From Cercospora beticola (lineage: Eukaryota; Ascomycota; Dothideomycetes; Mycosphaerellales; Mycosphaerellaceae): a stretch of DNA of 64,000 nt. The notes under the pieces are model-generated. The model searched no databases. It was not told where the DNA came from and worked only from the letters and a program-made list of their open reading frames with translations. This document shows, piece by piece, positions 10,884-21,817 of the stretch (position 1 is the first letter of the stretch; every line of letters starts with the position of its first letter). Position numbers and translations under genes: made by a program. The stretch lies in NCBI RefSeq assembly GCF_033473495.1, contig NC_088935.1, positions 2,170,001 through 2,234,000 on the forward strand, in the 5' to 3' direction.

Positions 10884-13800
10884 TCATTGGGGGCCGCCAT
10901 TGCCGCCATGGAGATGCGATGGATGCTGTTGCCCGTTGCCGTCAAACCCACCAGCTCCCGGATCAAAGGACATCGGCCCGGGCGTGAAAGATCCCAAGCC
11001 CAAACCCTCGGCCCAATCCCATTCCAGTGTCATGGGCATCTGCCAGAGGTCTTGAGGTACGAAAGGTTGTTGAAAAGCTCCAGTGCCATTCAGTGCTCCC
11101 GGCATTCCGCCTGGGCCACCCATGGGTCCGCCGTTCGGATCGAAAGGCATGCCACCGAATTCGGGTCCGGACGTTGGATGAGGGAATACTGGGTGAGGCG
11201 CGAAAGTACCATCCATGTTGGGCGGAGCTGTGGAGAATTGTTGTTGTGGTGAGCCATTGGGTCCACCAAATTCGAGACCGTTCATGTCTTGCGGATATTG
11301 GATGTGATTGTAAGGACCAGCGGCCGAGTGAGGTTGTTGTGAGGGCATGTAATTACTTTGCTGATGGTGTTGTTCCTGATGCTGACCATGGCCATTGAGC
11401 GTGGAGTGAGCCAAGTGTGGTGTCGGATTGCTGGCTGAGCGCCGATTGCTCGGAGGTTCGGCGCCTGGAGGGCTACCGCCCCAGCTGCGAGGACTGTTGG
11501 CTGGATTACTTCCTGCCTGGCTTGCCGTCGAAGCTCGTAGACTTGGAGTTGGGACGGGCCTTCGGTATGAGGCTTGCGTCTCGACTTGAATTTGCTCCAG
11601 CGTCTTCCCCTCCTCGATACCTTGAGCAACCTCGCCAGTTACTCGTTCCTTCATGGCCTTTTCGCGTTCGCGCTCAGCTTGCTTCCGCTTGCCACGACCT
11701 CGCATCTCACGTTCGGCTTTGTCTAGGGCGACACGCGCAATGCGCTCAAACTCAGCGCACACCGAAAGCATGCGGCGCACGTTGCCATTCGCTTCCGAAA
11801 CGTCGCGTTCGAGCATAGTCAGGAAGGATACCACACTGCTCATCAGCTTGAGGTCAGTACGGGCTCGCGCATCCTGTGGGTTCTGTAAGATGTTGGCGAA
11901 CAATGTCACTAGTGAGGACACTGGATAGTAGAGGATAAGCCTAGACGTATTGATTAGTAGGTTGGCACAGAGCACTACCGCCACGTTAACTCACCAAACA
12001 CAAGCGTAGTCTCCTTGTGGAATGTATCTGATCAGCCCAATGCTCGTCCTGGCTGCATTGACACACAGCGCCGCGCTCATGAACACCCGCGGATTCAATG
12101 GTCTGGCGTTCAGTCCCTGAACAGCATAGTCACTCAATCGGCTGGTCCAGTATCCGTGATGAACGCTCATCCTGTGTATTGTGGTCAAACAATTGTAATA
12201 TGCGAAATGCAGTACCACAATGTGCAAGATAAGTGGGGTGTGGGTGGCTTTGATCTCGTGCTCCGGCCTGAAGTCGATTGGGATACCATCTTTCCATTCT
12301 TCTAGAGCGGCATCAAGCTCACCAATTGTGTTCAGCAATTCGCCGTCGCTTTGTCGACTAGCTTTCACCGAGTACAGTTGTTTGTAGACCCGAGACTGTA
12401 TTTGTGCGAACTGACACATCAGCCTGAACAGGTTCATGGTACTTCCGTCCTTCAGAGGCACATTGCCCACGTTGTCAGGCGGCTTCTCTGATGGGAGATC
12501 CACATTCATATCATCGTCGTCCTGTACCGGCGGTCTGCCGGATCGCAAGCAGAGATCCTTATCCAATAGGTATGCAATCCAGAAGACACGTTTACGTTGC
12601 TCGTTTTCAACTCCATTGAGATTGAAACCCGATCCACGCTTGTGTAGGCCTATTGAGTGGGCCAATCGAATAGCAGCGGCAACCAAGAAGAAACTGGGCT
12701 GCGGATTCGGCGTGCCTTGCAGGAAAAGAGCCATGCCGATAAGTGCCTGCACTGACAGTAGATCTGTGTTGCGCAGTGTCAGCTCCGACATGACCGCCAT
12801 AGCGTTCTTGAGATACGCCCAAGCTATTTCATCCTCCTCTTGCCCGACCACGTTGCTCATCACGCGAAGCCTATGTCCAATGGCAAGCGCGACGTTGAGA
12901 CTCGCCCACCAGCCCGATCCGTCATATGGTTCTAGAGAGTAGTGTTTGTCGACCAAGTGCATGAAAGTGGGCTCGTGAAATAGTGGGAACATGCAGTTGA
13001 AGTTTTCAAAGTAGTCCTTGAGTAGCGCGTAGCATTCTTGTTTCCCTGGAAGAGGCTTGAAAATGCGTCGTTCGAAGAGGTCGTTAAACACTTCCGGTTT
13101 CCAATGATCCCAGCCAGTCTTATCCTCGACCGAAGCGTGTGCGATCATAGCTTGGAAGCTATTGTCCCCAGTCTTCTCGTTGACCCACTGAATGCCCTTG
13201 GGACTGAATATACTGAAGCCGGAAGAAGATCCGATGTACCGTGTCTCGCCAACATTGTTGGTGATGAGACTACACATTTGATCTGCGAGCGCATCAACAT
13301 CCTGAGCATCCTTTCGAGAGACATCCGTCGACCGTCTGACCGGATCCGGAGAGGAAGAATTACCATTGCCATTGTATGCGGTCGGGCTTGCGGTATTCGC
13401 TGTAGCCGTGCTCTCCAACGATTCATTCTGGGGAGGCGTATTTGTATCCTTGCCATTGGCCCCGCTAGCCTGCCGAGTTGATGAATGTGTCGACTGTGGG
13501 CTGGCAACATTACTCTTTGACGTCTTTGACTGTTCCGCCAGTCTCTTCTCCAGTGTGCCCAGATCTGTCCGACCACCATCGTCTTCAGCCAATAGTCCAG
13601 AGAGTCGCAACAGATTCTCCATCCGACCGAGTCGGTTTTCTAGCCCTTCGATGTACTTGGCACCTTTCGGCGGAGCGCGCTTCTTTTCGACGTGAGTGAA
13701 GACACATTCGGTTTTGTAGTTCTCGCAATGGCTGCATCTACAATGCCGCGTTAGCAGCCGCTCCTAAAAATATTCACCTTGGCTGAATTTAGAAGCAATC

Positions 13801-14182
13801 GCATCTAGCACCGCGAGCGTGTGTTCCACTCACTTGGGCATTTTCCTGCGACAGTTAGCATGTATTCTATTCTGCATGTGCGCCAACCTTACCCGTCACA
13901 CTTTATCTTCTTCCTTCGACACATGTCGCATGCTCTTGCTATCCTTCTTCGCTTGGGATCCCGCTGGTCGCCGCCCTCGGCATCGTGATCTGCGGTACCA
14001 TCTTCGCCATTGGCATCTTGGTCGAAATCGCCGTAATCGTTCTCGCCCTGGAACCACTGCGCACCATTGGAGCCTGCTGTCATGTTCGCCATGTTGGGTG
14101 AGCCGTCATAGGCGCCGCCGCCGTAGAGTTGTGTTCCGGGAGCCATAGGGAGAGGTGTAGGGTTGTTGCTGTTTGGTTCCAT
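10884..14182 (-). CDS. Zn2Cys6 transcription factor with fungal_trans domain, 4 exons including a 12-nt microexon
   Basis: Exons are 13893-14182, 13834-13845, 11995-13737 and 10884-11940, giving 1033 residues. The binuclear cluster [14 protein letters not shown], then [15 protein letters not shown], has exact C-x2-C-x6-C-x5-C-x2-C-x6-C spacing. It is completed only when the 12-nt exon supplies the bases between the third and fourth Cys. A linker and short coiled coil ([19 protein letters not shown]) follow. The central fungal_trans region includes [13 protein letters not shown] and [17 protein letters not shown]. The C-terminal 300 residues are Gly/Pro/Asn/Gln-rich and probably activating. 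It acts in the nucleus. The central region looks like a conserved Pezizomycotina regulator, but I cannot name the pathway. The nearest other carbohydrate-related gene (GH3, 62.6 kb) is far away. Confidence 0.9.
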
Positions 14183-15833
14183 GGCCAGGCTCCAGCGACG
14201 TTCATGCCACTATGCGCACGAGGGCGCCACCGGGTAGCGGCGGAAGTGTGGTCGTGGAATGGAGAGAGGGGAGGGGAGGGGGCGGAGGAGTAAGGTGTAG
14301 CGGCGTCGAAGCTTTTTGGTGCGGTGTCTCTGGAAGTTGCGACCACGATGACTTGATCTGACTACTGACGACTGCCTCAGTAGATTCCTAGCTTAGGCCC
14401 GGCGGGCGGAACGCTAGGCCTGGACCGGACGACCTAGACAGTGTACTGGGGTGCCTGTTTCGCAGAGGATTGTGCGTGTCTGCAGGATGGGAGGTGCGGA
14501 GGATGCGAGTGCGTCATGGCCAGAGGCGCTGTGCTGCGCTGCGGCAGTCCATGATGGCGATGCGATGCGGTGCGATGCGCACTCCCCCCCGCCAGCGCAG
14601 CACCGAGTCGCTGACAAACACCGCTGCGTGGGCGATGATCGCATCCGATTCTTCCACGCTCCCAGGTGCGCATGCTGCTGGCCGTGCGGGAAGTTTCCAG
14701 GATCCCTCTGGCCAGTGCGCGCGCTCCTGGAGCGAAATGGGAGCGGACTTTCAAACAACGTCCGCTGCGCGCTCTCAGGCACCCACCACCCACGCGCTGT
14801 TGTCTGTCTTTCTCTCCCTGCTACTCCTCGCCCACCGACTTCTCCTTTGGCTCACCGGACATGGCCGCGCGCTCGCTGTCGTGCGCGTGTTGCTTGGCAC
14901 CGTATCCTCTCCAGAGCCTCTCTCTGCCGTACCTCCTGGATCCAGGCCGTCCGTGGTCGCCCGCCTGCATCGGCCGGAGATCGCACATAGCAGAGTCCGA
15001 CCTTGCCCTGTCATCGCGCCATTGCTGTCTTATCGCCGGTCCAGTGGGAGGAGGAGGTGTCCAGTAGTCGCCGCAGACAACAGCGCAGAGTCTTTGGTCA
15101 GGCTCTTTGCGCGACGAGGAAACATGGAGAGGCGCATCTTAATAGACCCCCGCGCTGCCCGGATGCGACTGCTCCGGCCGCTTCATCTCTCCAGACTTCG
15201 GTAGATTTATTCTCACGCGCACCCCAGCACCTTCGCTCCTGTGCAGGGCAAAATTGCCTCCTTGATGCTAGTCGCGGCCGCGTCCCGCACTTGTACACTG
15301 CATAGCCAGCTGTGAGAGTGAACAGCATCCTATGTACCCAGCTACTCGAGCCATGCATGTCAGTGTGTCACCAGCATCGCACCGCTACCTCTTCGAGCGA
15401 GCTATCAATATGGAGGCTCACTACTACATGCGCCGCGAGCTCTCACTAGCGCCTGGACATCGATTCGAAGTCTTGATTACAAAGTATTCTTTTCTCCGAA
15501 GACATCGCATGTTTTCTGCATCTCAGTCTGCCCCCAGACAAAATTGTTACCACATGTATCTCTCTGAGACAAGAGACAGCTGAACACGTGGAGAATAATC
15601 TCAATTTGTAGTAGCGGAGTTCATTGCTGATGATTAATCTACAGCAGCCCTTGGCACAGTAACGTCGAGCAGTGCATGTACCTTATGCTCACTGACTCCA
15701 CAGACATGCCTCTAATAGATCAACGTCGACTCCCCAAGTCATGCAAACCCCACTGCGCCGGCTCACATCTTTCCTACTCTTTACAGCCATGTACAAAAGG
15801 ACGTCTTTTTCCCAAAATCGGTTCTATATTGCT
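14183..15833. other. Long upstream region of the Zn2Cys6 regulator
   Basis: About 1.65 kb between the regulator's ATG and the 3' end of the m-AAA protease gene, both on the minus strand. It is GC-rich with many random frames on both strands, none convincing. It probably holds the promoter and a long leader. A purine/pyrimidine tract at 14261-14290 is listed separately. Confidence 0.5.
14261..14290. repeat. G-rich purine tract (C/T-rich on the coding strand)
   Basis: Three consecutive runs of four to five G separated by single A occur on the plus strand, flanked by further GG pairs. The tract lies about 80-110 bases upstream of the regulator's ATG, so the transcript or promoter strand is CT-rich. 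Pyrimidine tracts near fungal transcription starts are common. Quadruplex formation is possible but untested. Confidence 0.5.
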
Positions 15834-18590
15834 CTACCACTTCTTGCTGGCCTCCTCTAGCTCTTGGTACAGTGCTGGAGCTGGTGGTGCAGGTCCGGCG
15901 CCAGGGAGGGGTGGAGGCGAGCTACCGCCGTCCGAATCGCCTATCCCACCAGGCGTCCCGCTAGAAGGCTGACCAGGCGTGGGTCCAAGAGGTTTGTTGT
16001 CGCCGCTCCCGGAAAAGTACTTGGAGAACTCCCCAGGGTCAGCCCATGGACGCTTGCCGAGTAGACGAACCATGTCGTCTCTGTCAATCATTTCCTTTTT
16101 CAAAAGCTCCTCCGCCACGAGGCCGACCTCGTGCTTCTTCTCCTCAAGTAATTGTCGGCATTGTTTGTAGGCTTCGTTCACGATTCGCTTCACTTCCGCA
16201 TCGATATTCTGCGCCGTCTGCTCGGAGAAGGGCTTCTGAAGTTGTGTTTCTTGTGTCTCGCCGCTGTCGGGATAGTAGATGTATCCGAGATTTGACATTC
16301 CCCATTTCGTCACCATGGCAGTTGCCATTCGCGTGACTTTGTTGAAATCGTCACTAGCTCCCGATGTGACGGTATCGAAGTGCAATTCTTCGCTGACTCT
16401 CCCGCCAAGTGTCATGGCCATACGATCCATGAGTTGCTTGACGTTCATGAGAACAGCATCGTTGCCTCCGCCTGGCAAGTACTGAGCATAACCCAGGGCT
16501 CCAGCGCCACGTGGGATGATGCTGACCTTGAGAAGGGGGTCGGCCCACTGGAAGTACCACCCACAGATGGCGTGGCCAGCTTCGTGGTAAGCGACAGTCT
16601 TCTTCTCCTCGGGCGTGAGTACAAGGGACTTCTTCTCAAGACCTCCAATCACACGCTCGATGGCCTGCTCGAAGTGTTGCATAGTCACAGAGTCGGCTGC
16701 AGCTCGGGCAGCAACAAGCGCTGCTTCGTTGACACAGTTGGCGATGTCAGCACCCGCAAATCCCGGAGTGAGTGCTGCCAGACGACCCTTGAGGTGCTCG
16801 ATATCCTCATTGGTAACAATGCTCTTCAGATGCACCCCGAATATTTGCTTTCGGCCATCCATGGTCGGCCTGTCGATGGCAATGTGTCTGTCAAAGCGCC
16901 CGGGTCGCATGAGCGCTTTATCGAGAACATCCGCTCTGTTCGTACCGGCGAGCACAACCACTTGTTCTGAGGTGTTGAATCCATCCATCTCCGTCAGAAT
17001 TTGGTTCAGCGTACTCTCTCGCTCGTCATTGCCACCACCGAAAGACTGCTTGGCACGTGCCTTTCCGATGGCGTCAATTTCGTCGATAAAGATGATGCAA
17101 GGTGTGTTTTTGCGGGCGTTGGCAAACAGATCTCGCACACGACTTGGGCCAACACCAACAAACATTTCCACGAATTCAGATCCCGACACGGAGAAGAATG
17201 GTACGCCACTTTCTCCGGCAGTGGCCTTTGCTAAGAGCGTTTTACCGGTTCCAGGAGGCCCAGAAAGAATGGCACCACGTGGAATCTTTGCACCGAGCTT
17301 CTGGAACCTGGCCGGGTCTTTGAGGAAACCAACGAACTCCATGATCTCAGTCTTGGCCTCGTCCATGCCGGCAACATCGGAAAACTTGACTTTGATGTCT
17401 GTCTCGTGGTTGAATTTCTTGGCTCGACTGCGACCCATGCCAAAGATTCCACCTTGCCCACCACCCGCGCCTGACGCAGCTCTTCGAGACATGTACGCGA
17501 TAGCGCCGATGAAAAGTAACGTAGGTCCAAATCCAAGGATGATGTTCGCCCAGCTGCCCTCCTCGTGATAGGAAATAGGTATCCTCTCTGAACCGGGTAT
17601 CCGCAATTCATTCTGAGCTTCATCGACTCGTCGCTCGAACGCCTCTACTGAACCGATGCTGAAGTAGTAGTAGAAACCTTGTTGTGCAGCTGGCGACTCC
17701 GGATACATTGCTGCCACGTTGTCGCGATGAAGATAGACACGAACCCTGTTGCCATTGACGACGACCAGCTTTTCAACCAAGCCCTTGTCGAAGAAAGTAT
17801 TCCTGAACTCCTGCCAGGTGATTTCTCTGCTGTTCTCGGTAGGCATCACGAGTCGGTATAGCATGTATGCGACGAATGCAGAGACGAGGAAATTCGAGAG
17901 ATCGAGCTTCACTTCAGTGACTTTGCCGAACGGACTTTCGCCTTCCTGTTTTCCCTTCTTCTTGCCACCGTCTTTCTGCCCACTCGATCCTGCCGGTCCC
18001 GGCTCATCTGATGTCTTTTGCTTGGGCTCCGTGTCCTTCTCGTTCACAATATCCTCAGCTGTCTGTCTCGCAATGTGCGTCGTGAGTCGCCACAGCTTAG
18101 CAGCACGTGCAGGAGACATGCCCTCCTTGGACACCTCAGCTATTGTCTCACGCAACTCTGTTGGCAAACCCTCTTTCTTGATCTTCTGCAGAGCCTTATC
18201 GATGTCCTCGGCCATAGATGCAGGCATGCCCTTCTTCACTAGCGCAAAGGTGTCCTCGAGCGCCTTCTCTTCGGCCGCAGTCAACTTGGACTTGCCGTCT
18301 TCTGGTTCCTCAGGCTTTTTCCCTGGTGGCGGCTGCGGATTTGAAGACAGTGGCGATCGCTGTGAGTACAGGTCCTCAATGCCCTTGGGTGAGGCGCCCG
18401 GCTTGCCCTCAACGTGTTTGCCATCCTTGTCCTTCTCTGTTGAATACTGTCGACTTCGAGCATATGCGTATAACGGCCGAGGAAGCGACGCAGGTCGTTG
18501 AGCTAGCGCGCGCGATAATGAAGCAGCCTCGAGGAGCTGTCGAGACGAGCGCGCAATGGTTTGCGGCCGTCGGAGGAGCACTCCCGACAT
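15834..18590 (-). CDS. Mitochondrial m-AAA protease subunit (Afg3/Yta12 type)
   Basis: Single exon. The ATG at 18590 gives 918 residues and a basic, Ser/Leu/Arg-rich presequence ([20 protein letters not shown]). The frame is open to 18752 from a start with a less mitochondrial N-terminus. Order: presequence, charged Lys/Glu-rich linker, first membrane helix (about 231-249), FtsH-ext intermembrane domain, second helix (about 347-367), AAA module with Walker A GPPGTGKT (about 444-451) and Walker B FIDEIDA, and the M41 zinc protease site HEAGH. These enzymes form hexamers in the inner membrane with the catalytic side in the matrix; they degrade unassembled respiratory-chain subunits and process some precursors. 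I cannot decide between the two yeast paralogues. All key residues are present. Confidence 0.95.
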   Translation of the reverse strand: MSGVLLRRPQTIARSSRQLLEAASLSRALAQRPASLPRPLYAYARSRQYSTEKDKDGKHVEGKPGASPKGIEDLYSQRSPLSSNPQPPPGKKPEEPEDGKSKLTAAEEKALEDTFALVKKGMPASMAEDIDKALQKIKKEGLPTELRETIAEVSKEGMSPARAAKLWRLTTHIARQTAEDIVNEKDTEPKQKTSDEPGPAGSSGQKDGGKKKGKQEGESPFGKVTEVKLDLSNFLVSAFVAYMLYRLVMPTENSREITWQEFRNTFFDKGLVEKLVVVNGNRVRVYLHRDNVAAMYPESPAAQQGFYYYFSIGSVEAFERRVDEAQNELRIPGSERIPISYHEEGSWANIILGFGPTLLFIGAIAYMSRRAASGAGGGQGGIFGMGRSRAKKFNHETDIKVKFSDVAGMDEAKTEIMEFVGFLKDPARFQKLGAKIPRGAILSGPPGTGKTLLAKATAGESGVPFFSVSGSEFVEMFVGVGPSRVRDLFANARKNTPCIIFIDEIDAIGKARAKQSFGGGNDERESTLNQILTEMDGFNTSEQVVVLAGTNRADVLDKALMRPGRFDRHIAIDRPTMDGRKQIFGVHLKSIVTNEDIEHLKGRLAALTPGFAGADIANCVNEAALVAARAAADSVTMQHFEQAIERVIGGLEKKSLVLTPEEKKTVAYHEAGHAICGWYFQWADPLLKVSIIPRGAGALGYAQYLPGGGNDAVLMNVKQLMDRMAMTLGGRVSEELHFDTVTSGASDDFNKVTRMATAMVTKWGMSNLGYIYYPDSGETQETQLQKPFSEQTAQNIDAEVKRIVNEAYKQCRQLLEEKKHEVGLVAEELLKKEMIDRDDMVRLLGKRPWADPGEFSKYFSGSGDNKPLGPTPGQPSSGTPGGIGDSDGGSSPPPLPGAGPAPPAPALYQELEEASKKW

Positions 18591-19342
18591 GGGCTGCGGT
18601 GCGCTACAGAAGGAGATGGCGGAGGCCGAGGTTGATGCTATGGCGCGGGCACGACCATGCACAGTGGTACCGGGGATTCCAGTTGAACGGGCGGCGGAGG
18701 GTGTTGATAGTTGGTCGATCGGAAGATGAGGCAAAAGGTCAAGGCAAGGCATCTATGATGACGAGACGGAACAGCGGCGACAATCTGTGCCAAGCTCTGC
18801 AGAGCCGCAACTCTCTCCCGACTTCACCTACATCTTGACGCGTTCGACACGCACACGCAACCTTCCCTACATGTCCCCTCCTCCATCGTCATGACTACAT
18901 TTCAGCAGAACCGTCAAATGAAAGCAGAGAGGTGGCTCAGAGAGCATCGTCGTAACAGCGAAGTTGTACAGAGCTCTTGCTGAGGTATTTGAGATGATGC
19001 TCCTCGCACGCTGCTTTGAGTCATCTGAAGGGTGTTGCCAACAATGTTCAAAGTAAACATACTGAGATTTATTTTGCCGAGAGTACTGTACGCTTGAACG
19101 CGTTCACTAATGCAGGAAGCCCATAACACCCCATGAACGATTGCAACCCGCCCCCAAGCGCCGCCATGTTCTGTCATTGCCATGATTCGGGACACATCCA
19201 ACCATGCAAACCCTAGAGTCCCAAAGAGCCTCCAGAAATACGAGATCCCGATCCCCAAAACACAAGAAAAGTTCGCGTAGCGCCGCGCCTGTAATGTTTA
19301 ATGTTTCCCGATCCCCATAACCACAGCGTTCTCCCCGTCAAA
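18591..19342. other. Intergenic between two minus-strand genes
   Basis: About 750 bases. It holds the m-AAA promoter side and the kinase 3' end. A 114-codon minus-strand frame at 18914-19258 has no recognisable features and is not called. Confidence 0.5.
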
Positions 19343-21180
19343 TTACCGCCTCTTCACAAATGGAGAAGGCATCATATCTTCCAGGATGGCTGGGTTGCCG
19401 ATCCACTTGGCCGGACTCTGTGGCACTGATGCCCCGCTGAGCTCCACCAATGTTCTACCTCTGACGGCAGGCCTGACATTCTCCTTCTCTGCTGCAGCAC
19501 TGAAGATGTTTCGCTTCAGTGGCTCGCCCGTCAAACGTTCTTGGAAACCCTTGCGAGGTGAGATAAAGCCTCTCATGTGCGTCGGTGCCGGCGAAGGGTC
19601 GGCCATATGAACATCCATAGGGCTGTCTTTGGCGATGTTGTTGCAGTTGGCGAAAGTCTTCGCGCGCACGAACGGCTTGCGCTCGCGCTTCTTCGGAGGT
19701 GGCTTCGTGCGATTTGCAAGAGGCGACACAATGTCATCCTGCGCTTCTGCAGTTTCGAGAGCATCGTTGCCGAGGGAGAGAGATGTCAGGTCCTGTTCAA
19801 TGATGGATTCATCGAGGTCAGGCAGTGACGATGCATCTGTGTCTGGCAACTTGCGCTGGAAGTTGTTGAGACTGGCAATGTCTCGGCGGGCGGGAGGTGG
19901 TGTGGAGGATCGGATGTTGTGCGTATAATTCGACGACTGGGTGGCCGTTGAGGGCAGGCTTGCCAGATGAAGTGCCAGCTTCTCTTCCGCTCGCTTCTCG
20001 ACCGCTGCGTCGAATTGACTAAGGAGCTCTGCTTTGTTCTTTTCGTGGGCTTCGTGAACTTTCTGATCGATCGCCAAGGTTGCACGCGCGTGCCATTCCA
20101 TCTCGACCTTCTTGTTCGCCTCGCGAAGCTTGCTTACTTCACATTGCAAATCTTGTATTTGTTTCTGTGCGGCTGCGAGCTTGGAGAAGGCAGAATCGCG
20201 ATCAATTTGTAGCTTGCCCAATTGGCCCAAGGCTGAGGCTTGTTCCAGACGCGTGCGGGCGACCTTGATGTTGGCAACGCCAAGCAGTTGCGCGCAGTCA
20301 GGTCGCTGGCGTGGATCGGTCTTCAAGCACCAGGAGATGACGTCCGTAAGGTCCTGGCTGTACTGTGTTGGCAGAGGCTTGATATATCCCTTCTTGATCT
20401 TCAAAACAAGCTCCATATGGCTGCGTGCTTCGAAAGGCACTTGGCGTGTTGCAAGTTCGTAAATGATGCATCCCATAGACCAGATATCCGAGTGATGCGA
20501 GTATCGCTCTGCAGCACATATTTCCGGACTCATGTAGAATGGTGTGCCGACATAGGTGCTGGCGAAGTCATGAGAGGCGATGATCTTGGACAGACCAAAG
20601 TCACCAAGCTTAACACTGTTGTTTTCGCCGAGAAACACTAAATGGTCAGCAAGTGAGCAGGAAGTGAGGGAGTCGGAGGCATACCATTCTCAGGTTTGAG
20701 ATCGCGATGCAGGATAACTGTGTGACCCTGCTTGCTTACGAGCGCCTTGCCCTTACGCACATTGCCTTCTTTACCAGCGGCCGGCGGGTCCTCTCCATAA
20801 TGGCATCGATACAGCGCTCCCACGAGCTGTGCGAAGATTGCCCAAATGAACTCCTCATCGGCCATCTTGTTCCTCTCTTTCAACTTTCTGATGTAACCAC
20901 CAAGATCTCCGTTACCGCAGTATTCCATATACAAGTGGAGGTCGTGTGATGACTTGAGGTGCTGGCGGTGGTAGTATTGTACGATGTTTGGATGGCGTAG
21001 CGATTCGAGGATGCGCAGCTCAGCGTGCAGTTGTTCCTTTTCGCGATCTGACATGCGGGTGTACGAGATCTCTTTGCGGCAGATGACCTCGCCATCCGCC
21101 TTTCTCCGCACCTTGCGGATGACTCCAAACGAGCCTTGCCCTATCTTCTCCAAGACTTCATAGTCGCTGTCGGTAGCCAT
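19343..21180 (-). CDS. nimA: NIMA-type mitotic serine/threonine kinase, 2 exons
   Basis: Exons are 20685-21180 and 19343-20637, giving 596 residues. The 47-nt intron (GTATGC..TTTAG) lies just after the catalytic loop. The kinase domain starts at residue 8 (YEVLEKIGQGSFGVIRK). The catalytic Lys is in VICRKEI, the catalytic loop is HRDLKPEN, the metal loop DFGLSK, and the activation end is GTPFYMSPE. A basic insert lies just before the catalytic loop, as in fungal NIMA. A coiled coil (about 280-390) follows, then a Ser/Pro-rich, basic tail ending MMPSPFVKRR. In Aspergillus nidulans NIMA drives entry into mitosis. The gene is divergent from the ankyrin/BTB gene at 21818, and the 637-base shared promoter contains a perfect palindrome. 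Confidence 0.93.
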
Positions 21181-21817
21181 GGCTGGCTGGTATTCCTGTA
21201 AGAGAGTATGTGGTACTGTGCTGTCTACAGTGTCGCAAGTCTAACAAGGAAGGGCTGTTGGATTAGTATGAGCATTAACGAGGCGCTCGCAGAGTTCAGC
21301 TGTACATGTGCAGTAGAGGTGCAGTCTGATCAGACATGGCATTCGAAAGGTCAAGCCTGTTCGCAGAGCTTAAGGAACTGTTGACAGAGCCGTTGCTACG
21401 TAGCAACGGCTCGCTTAACCCCAGCGCATGCGTGCGCCAAGACCATGCGGCTCAATGCCGACATTCGCCGGTCGCACGTCGATGGCACGGTCTTGACGCG
21501 TACAAAGCACTACGGGCGTGCTCCCCATCACTGTCGGTCATTATTCAGGCATCAAGCAGGCGAAGCCACATCAGCTGCCTTGCGCTACCCTGCGGACGAG
21601 GTTGTCGAAGGGACGGGGCGACGTGATCTGACAACCATCCGTCGCTACAGCGCCACCCGCACAGCGACCCGATGCGCTGGGATCTCGGATCTAAATCTAA
21701 TCTAATCAATTGCGAACAGAAAGTCTGTGCTGTGACGTCTTGCCACCCTCTCGATCCAGACTTCACTTTTGCATTCGACCCCATATATTGCACGCCTTCC
21801 TGGTGCGAGAAGCTACC
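21181..21817. promoter_or_regulatory. Divergent promoter region between kinase and ankyrin/BTB genes
   Basis: It lies between two start codons pointing away from each other, so it must hold both promoters. No convincing coding frame is seen. The 26-bp palindrome inside it is listed separately. Confidence 0.6.
21387..21412. repeat. Perfect 26-bp palindrome
   Basis: The left arm gagccgttgctac is followed at once by its exact reverse complement, with no spacer. The centre reads TACGTA. The flanking bases do not extend the symmetry. It sits about 207 bases from the kinase ATG and 406 bases from the ankyrin/BTB ATG. A dyad of this length could be a binding site for a dimeric regulator. Confidence 0.7.

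Noticed and set aside
10884..14182. Assignment of the Zn2Cys6 gene as XlnR/xylanase regulator
   Set aside because: The zinc cluster differs from the XlnR type I know, and the GH3 gene is 48 kb away, so no link was made.
14470..15204. 244-codon plus-strand frame upstream of the Zn2Cys6 regulator
   Set aside because: Two other plus-strand frames of similar length overlap it; typical of GC-rich non-coding DNA.
16615..17568. 317-codon plus-strand frame opposite the m-AAA protease
   Set aside because: It is the antisense shadow of the conserved AAA domain.
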